Part shown: one piece after another, positions 59,569 to 64,000 of the stretch | How the letters are laid out: the number at the start of each line of letters is the position of its first letter | Numbering within the stretch: position 1 is the first letter of the stretch | Assembly: GCA_002104905.1 (NCBI GenBank) | Contig: MCFE01000089.1 | Span: 112,664-176,663 of the forward strand | Direction of reading: 5' to 3' | Origin: Basidiobolus meristosporus CBS 931.73 | Taxonomy: Eukaryota > Basidiobolomycota > Basidiobolomycetes > Basidiobolales > Basidiobolaceae | Length of the DNA: 64,000 nucleotides | Made by a program: the position numbers and the translations under genes | Notes under the pieces: generated by a model | The model's database searches: none | Told to the model about the DNA's origin: nothing | Seen by the model: the letters and a program-made list of their open reading frames with translations, nothing else

Positions 59569-62337
59569 CTACTGTTGTAGCTTTGATACAAGAGTGTGTA
59601 GCTGAGGGGAATTTGTAGGTAAGTTAATAAGAAGTGATGATAGTTCTTCAGTGCTCAAGACACTGTTCAGTGGGAAGGGGGGTAGCAAGAGAGGTAAGAA
59701 TGACTTGTGAACAACATTAATGAGGGGAATGTGATAAGGATTGATATTCATCATAAAGGGAGTGTGCTGCTGCAGATATTGCTGCCAAAGGTCTGTCAAG
59801 TACTTCAGGTAGGCCAGCTTGGGTTTTTCTGACTGCAGAATAAATTCTGCAAACTTCTTGACTTCAGGATCTCCAAGTATAGTTCTCCAGCAGGAGCCAG
59901 GTGTTGTGTGGTGTGTTCTCTTCCAGGCCTTAATCAGTGGGTTGTTGCAGTGGTGAAGTCTGAGATATAATCTGGTTCTAAGGTAGAGAAGTCTGATCTT
60001 ATAGGGCATAAACCCAAAAGCACCAAGAATAGCATGTCTGTAGGGGCATTCAGGCAAATGAGGCACCAAGGAGGTAATGCACCATACTGCAAACTTGTCA
60101 AGCTTAGTGCAGTCTCTAGAAGTAAGAGAGAGAAGTGGTAAGCCAAATTCCAGTACAGGGAAGACAAACTGCTTGAGTAGATGAAGGCAGCTGGGAGCTG
60201 AAGTTGTAGGAGGAGTAACAGCCAGTAGCTTGTGGAGTGCCTGTCTTGCCAGGATAATTCTCTTCTTCAGGTGTGCTCCAGAGTCTAGTCCAGTAGGAAG
60301 GAAAGGAAAGCCAAGATATGTAGCAGAAACCTGAGCAGGTAGAGTGGAGTTCTCTAAGGTGATGGGAGAGCCCAAAGGTACTGTCTTTGCAATGGAAAGC
60401 TGGAGATTATTCTTCTGCAGATACTGGTGGATGGTCTGGGAGTCTTGTTGCACATTGGAGGAGGATATTCTGATGTCATCAGCAAAGAGAGTAACCAGGC
60501 AGTCAGCTGAGAGTCTTGGGAAATCATTCAGGAAGATGGCAAACAGTATAGGACCAAGCACAGAGCCTTGAACCACTCCATTAGGAACTGAGAACACAGC
60601 TGATTGCTCACTTGGGTGCAGAATTCTTGCTTGTGGATCCAGAAACAGGGACCTGACAAGGAGGGTGAGAGAGGTACTGGAGAAGCATTGCAACTTGGAC
60701 CAAAGCAGATTTCTGTCAACTGAATCAAAGGCCTTAGTAATATCAAACAGAACTGAGGGATACTTGCACTGGAGAGAGTGATCTTGGCTAAGTATGACTG
60801 CATATTCCAAGGAGAGGCCAGGAACAAAGCCAAACTGTGCAGGATGAAACTTGAGGGAGTCAGAGTAGAGCTCCTGAGCAAGCAGAAGCTCAAACACCTT
60901 TCTGCAGGTGGGCAGCAGAGATATTGGCCTGTAGGAGCTAGGATCCAGGTGCTTTCCTTTACCCTTGTACAGTGGCAGAACATTTGCAAAGGACCATTCC
61001 TCAGGAGTAGAAAGCTGGGCTGAGCATTGCTGAAACAGTGGAAGCAGAAGTGCAGACATGGCCTTGGTACTAGTCTTCAGAAGCTCATAGGAGATTGTGT
61101 CCACACCTGGAGCAGTAGAGTTGGGAAGCCTCTTGAGCACATTATGGATTCTCCTTTGATCAAGTGCAAGTGGGATGGGCAGAGTCTTGAAGTCAGGATG
61201 AAAGCCAGGAGTTGAGTACTGCTTTGTAGAGAAGAAGATGTTAGCCAGCTGTTCTGTTGAAGGTAACTTCCTGGAAGAGGGCCTCATTGCCCTGTAGAGT
61301 CTTGATACTGTTCTTGTTATAGAGTTGGAAGATTGCAGAGGCAAGGAACTCATAATATGATCCCAGAGCTGAGTATGCAGAGTGTGGTGAATTGTCCTTG
61401 GAGTGGTGTATTGCTGTCAGGAGGAGTTTCTCTGTTTTTGGGTTAGGGAAACTCAGGTAGCTTTGTTGCAGGGCTGAAACAATGGATTCCCATTTTCTTG
61501 AGGTAACAGCAGTAGTCTTGCATGGCAGTGAGAGGGAGGCAGACACCAGAATCAGATGCTTCACAAAGAGCCAGGCATAGTTGAGATCATCTGGCAGAGA
61601 AAGTAGCAAACTGGCAAGCTTCAAGTAGTTCCCAAAGTCTTTCTTCTGATTCTTGGTAGCTTTGTGGGTGAGCACAGTAAGTTTTGGCAGCTTCTTCTTC
61701 ACAACTGGTTGCATAGAAAGGGACCAGGCTGGGTGGTCAGAGGCTCTCAAGGATCCTAGCTCAGCTCCAGAGAATTGCTTAACTTCATCCACAGAGTAGA
61801 GGGCAGCAGCAGAAGGGCAGATCCAGTCAACACATCTTTTCTCAGATTGAGCACCTAGTGCTAGCAGATGGCTTTCTCTCAGGAAGTTCAGTAGGAATGT
61901 AGACCTTGGCTTCATTCTTGCAGTCAGAGTAGTCTTGTTCTCAGGATGGGGAATGTTGAGATCTCCAAGCAAGATAATAGGTGTTGATATAGATTGCTGG
62001 TATTGCTGAACTTTCTGGCATATAACTTGCACTTCCTGAAGGGCAAGACTTGGAGGCAGATAGCAGAGCACCAGACTGATAGTTGGCAACTGGAGAGCAG
62101 CACAGTAAGGGGAGTAAAGAGGAACACAGAGCTGAGGAGTATTATGGTAGAAGAGATGAAGCAGATAGAGGAGGTATTCTTTGTTCTAGGAGTAGAAAAG
62201 CAATATAGATTAGTCAAAAGTATAGAGGGTAGCTGAACATCAATCAAACACAGGAGGGAAAATCTTGAAAGAAGTCTCTCTAGAGTTGGTCTTGATGGCT
62301 GTATGCTGTTGCAGTTAAGCAACAGAACTTCAGGTAG
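59569..62337 (-). pseudogene. LINE ORF2: APE endonuclease plus reverse transcriptase, two frameshifts
   Basis: ORF2 sequence begins directly after the ORF1 stop (LPEVLLLNCNSIQPSRPTLE). The endonuclease continues in another frame after a shift near 62200 and shows PIILLGDLNIPHP and RASDHPAW. The catalytic Glu expected early appears replaced (LIDVQLPS). A second shift at about 61395 is an extra base compared with copy D. The reverse transcriptase frame (61353-59569) is intact: SYRPISLLP, HPAQFGFVPG, LFDITKAFDSVDRN, NGVVQGSVLGPILF, LFADDIRIS (FADD active site) and a C-terminal region with CPYRHAILGAFGFMPYK. No RNase H domain is evident. Confidence 0.85.
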
Positions 62338-63393
62338 TCAGGCAGAGGTTGTAGCTTCTTCAGAGGCAGCATTGACAATGTGACCTGCAGAGTCCCAGAG
62401 CTCTTCAAATGGTGCATCACTTAAGTCAGCAAGGAGGGAAATGGCATGGTTCTTGAGGAAGTATGCCACATCATAGGAGGGGGCTTGTCTCTTGATGGCA
62501 GCAAAGAAAGACAGAATGGCAACATGGGCTGGAGGCTTGTTGAACAGTAGAGAGTCAGAGGATTCAGATTCTTCAGGCACTATCTTGAAGTCAGTTTTCA
62601 GCCAGTTAAGGTTCTTCTCCACAAAGGCAACAAATGGGTCAGCAATGTGTTGGTCTAGGATAACCTCCAGAATCTTCCCTTTTCTCCAGGCCAGGTTGAC
62701 AATTCTTGAGAGCTGAATATTGCATGCCTTGAGTGCTTTCCTGATGTTGGAAATGGGAGTCCAGGGAACTTGCTTCAAGTACACCACAGTCCAGGTAGAA
62801 GCTGGTGGTAGGTTTGCTGGGGGCTTGTAAGTCCTTCTGTGTGGCAATGGAGCTGCAGTAGTCAGATTGGAGTCCACATTCTCAGTAGAGGGTTTTCTTG
62901 ATGTGTCTTGCTGAATGGTACTGGAGCTGGATGTGTTGATAATTCTTGCTAGAACCTTGCCTGCATAAGTCTGAGGTATAGCTGAGGTGACTGTAGAGGT
63001 GGTGGCAGCTGGTGCAGGTGGAGAGGCAGAAACTGAAGCAGGAACTGAGGTCACCTGGGAGAAGGCAGTAGAAGCAGGTTTTCTGGGAGGAACAGAGTTC
63101 ACTATCCAGTTGTTCTGTAAAACACTGGAGTAGCTTTTCTGTGGAACAGGATCTTGCTCTTGAACAGGAACAGAAGCAGCAGGCTGGGGCTGAGCAGTAG
63201 TGGTAAGGCAGTGGCACTCCAAGGAAGCTTTTTGCAAGGCATCTCTGGCAGTTTTCAGGGCAGTATTGGCTTCATTCTTGAGCTTCTTGCATTGGGCATC
63301 CAGTCTCTTGTTTTCAATAGTCAGGGCAGTATTGGCAGCCTCTAAATCAGCAATTCTCTTCTCAATTGCAAGGAATCTCTTGAAGAAATGCAT
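62338..63393 (-). CDS. LINE ORF1 protein (coiled coil, RNA-binding-like domain)
   Basis: About 351 residues from ATG at 63393-63391 (MHFFKRFLAIEKRIADLEAA). This start lies just before the coiled coil (LEAANTALTIENKRLDAQCK), as in the related protein at 58306-59034. The frame is open back to 63582, but that part is a Leu/Pro-rich shadow of ORF0. A Ser/Ala/Pro-rich linker leads to a domain beginning NLPPASTWTVVYLKQVPWTP, shared with the neighbouring element. The gene overlaps the end of ORF0 by 32 bases in another frame. It ends in TGA followed by CTA, with ORF2 continuing in the same frame. Expected role: RNA-binding chaperone of the retrotransposon particle. Confidence 0.75.
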   Translation of the reverse strand: MHFFKRFLAIEKRIADLEAANTALTIENKRLDAQCKKLKNEANTALKTARDALQKASLECHCLTTTAQPQPAASVPVQEQDPVPQKSYSSVLQNNWIVNSVPPRKPASTAFSQVTSVPASVSASPPAPAATTSTVTSAIPQTYAGKVLARIINTSSSSTIQQDTSRKPSTENVDSNLTTAAPLPHRRTYKPPANLPPASTWTVVYLKQVPWTPISNIRKALKACNIQLSRIVNLAWRKGKILEVILDQHIADPFVAFVEKNLNWLKTDFKIVPEESESSDSLLFNKPPAHVAILSFFAAIKRQAPSYDVAYFLKNHAISLLADLSDAPFEELWDSAGHIVNAASEEATTSA

Positions 63394-63847
63394 CAGTAGA
63401 AGTGCTGGCATCTGGGAGAGCAGTGGCAGGAATAGAGTCCATTGACAGTGGGCTTCTTGGAGGCAAGGAAAGTGGACTGGCAGATTCAGGCACAAAAGGA
63501 GATATCCTGGCAGGAGGAGAAGGAGTATCCAAGGCAGTAACAGAGGCAATTCTTGTTGGTGAAGCAGCAGCAGGGGAGGCAAGCCTGTTCAGAAACTGGG
63601 CAGGAGAGAGTGCTTGAGGAGAGGGAGTCTTCAGCTTGCCAAGCATGTCTTCCATCAGAGTGATACCAATATTCCTGGTGCATTTGCAGAGAAAAGTAAG
63701 CTTCCTGAGTCTGCCAGCTCTTCCATTCCTTCTGATAGTTCCTTTGTTTCCACAGTTGGGGCAAGAAATCTTCTTGATAGACTTGTCAAAGCAATCAAGA
63801 ACCTTCCTTTCGGGTGTAGTGGGCTCCTGTTGAGGTTTTGGTGGCAT
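63362..63847 (-). CDS. LINE ORF0, zinc-ribbon protein
   Basis: 161 residues, starting 34 bases from the telomere repeats (MPPKPQQEPTTPERKVLDCF). Residues 29-56 form a Cys cluster, CPNCGNKGTIRRNGRAGR...FLCKC, resembling the small zinc ribbons (CPxCgs...NGk...ykCk) found at the start of some transposases. The rest is a Ser/Pro/Ala-rich tail. The stop codon (63364-63362) overlaps the ORF1 start region. It may be a nucleic-acid- or telomere-binding accessory protein, or the N-terminal half of ORF1 if a frameshift joins the two. The neighbouring ORF1-only element lacks it. Confidence 0.65.
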   Translation of the reverse strand: MPPKPQQEPTTPERKVLDCFDKSIKKISCPNCGNKGTIRRNGRAGRLRKLTFLCKCTRNIGITLMEDMLGKLKTPSPQALSPAQFLNRLASPAAASPTRIASVTALDTPSPPARISPFVPESASPLSLPPRSPLSMDSIPATALPDASTSTDAFLQEIPCN

Positions 63848-63881
63848 ATCCAGAGTTTCAGCTTCAATTCAATTTTGAGAT

Positions 63882-64000
63882 TTAGGGTTAGGGTTAGGGT
63901 TAGTTAGGGTTAGGGTTAGGGTTAGGGTTAGGGTTAGGGTTAGGGTTAGGGTTAGGGTTAGGGTTAGGGTTAGGGTTAGGGTTAGGGTTAGGGTTAGGGT
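63882..64000. repeat. telomeric TTAGGG repeat array, chromosome end
   Basis: About twenty TTAGGG units run to the last base of the window, with the G-rich strand on plus, so the chromosome terminus is to the right. One unit near 63900 is shortened (TTAGTTAGGG). The array starts directly behind the 5' end of the LINE. Confidence 0.97.

Larger units (their letters stand above)
59503..63881 (-). mobile_element. telomere-abutting LINE (APE-type non-LTR retrotransposon), near full length
   Basis: A 4.4-kb element read on the minus strand from the telomere inward: 34-base leader, ORF0 (63847-63362), ORF1 (63393-62338), ORF2 (62337-59569, damaged) and a ~65-base 3' tail ending at 59503 in GGGTTAGGGGGGAGACAG (plus strand). 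The 5' end touches the terminal TTAGGG array directly. No poly-A tail is seen; the telomere-like block takes its place. Related fragments lie at 53266-54137 and 57603-57995. Confidence 0.85.

Noticed and set aside
59139-59580. Three overlapping plus-strand frames with repeated identical proteins
   Set aside because: They are produced by the 101-bp tandem repeat (101 is not a multiple of 3) and overlap in different frames.
60344-61215. Plus-strand frames over the LINE reverse transcriptase
   Set aside because: Shadows of the minus-strand RT gene.
63394-63582. Extension of ORF1 upstream of 63393
   Set aside because: The 63 extra codons are Leu/Pro-rich and come from the frame opposite the Ser/Pro-rich tail of ORF0; the coiled coil starts just after the ATG at 63393.

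Overview
This is the right-hand end of a fungal chromosome. The last ~119 bases (63882-64000) are a TTAGGG telomere array whose G-rich strand runs 5'->3' off the end of the window. Gene models point to a fungus, most likely a filamentous ascomycete: short 46-77-nt GT-AG introns, a single-polypeptide CWH43, a class V GH18 chitinase, PTR2 transporters, and Ty1/copia, Ty3/gypsy, CACTA-like and LINE elements. I cannot name the genus from sequence alone.

Layout. (1) 1-10.8 kb: AT-rich transposon graveyard with a broken CACTA/EnSpm-type transposase, pieces of two LTR families and a 10-bp-period repeat. (2) 10.8-12.1 kb: an UNC93-like membrane transporter. (3) 13.4-18.9 kb: Ty1/copia remnants, including two palindromic LTR pairs within a duplicated ~1.1 kb segment. 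(4) 18.9-22.8 kb: no recognisable gene. (5) 22.9-28.3 kb: two near-identical PTR2 peptide transporters in tandem. (6) 29-52.4 kb: the gene-rich part: CWH43, GH18 chitinase, a PP2C phosphatase, DED1 helicase, NatD (NAA40) histone N-acetyltransferase, a Nit-type carbon-nitrogen hydrolase, a TspO-like membrane protein, arylamine N-acetyltransferase and a DAL5-type MFS transporter. Multi-exon structures were rebuilt by hand from splice sites and conserved family motifs. (7) 53.2 kb to the end: nested retrotransposons ending in a LINE whose 5' end abuts the telomere.

The most notable system is this telomere-anchored LINE family. The terminal copy (about 59503-63881, minus strand) runs from the telomere inward as ORF0 (zinc ribbon), ORF1 (coiled coil plus nucleic-acid-binding-like region) and ORF2 (APE-type endonuclease plus reverse transcriptase). 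Its 3' end finishes in a telomere-like GGGTTAGG block, as does an older copy at 53266. ORF2 has no ATG at its start and follows ORF1 in the same frame after one stop codon, TGA-CTA, the best known stop-readthrough context. A neighbouring element (58172-59503) carries only an ORF1-like gene, has a related 3' tail and is preceded by four identical 101-bp monomers that contain telomere-like sequence; it looks like a non-autonomous partner.

Functionally the single-copy genes are mostly conserved cell biology (translation initiation, histone acetylation, GPI-anchor remodelling, signalling) plus nutrient and xenobiotic handling (two peptide transporters, NAT, DAL5-type permease). I see no biosynthetic gene cluster, CRISPR array, tRNA or rRNA gene.
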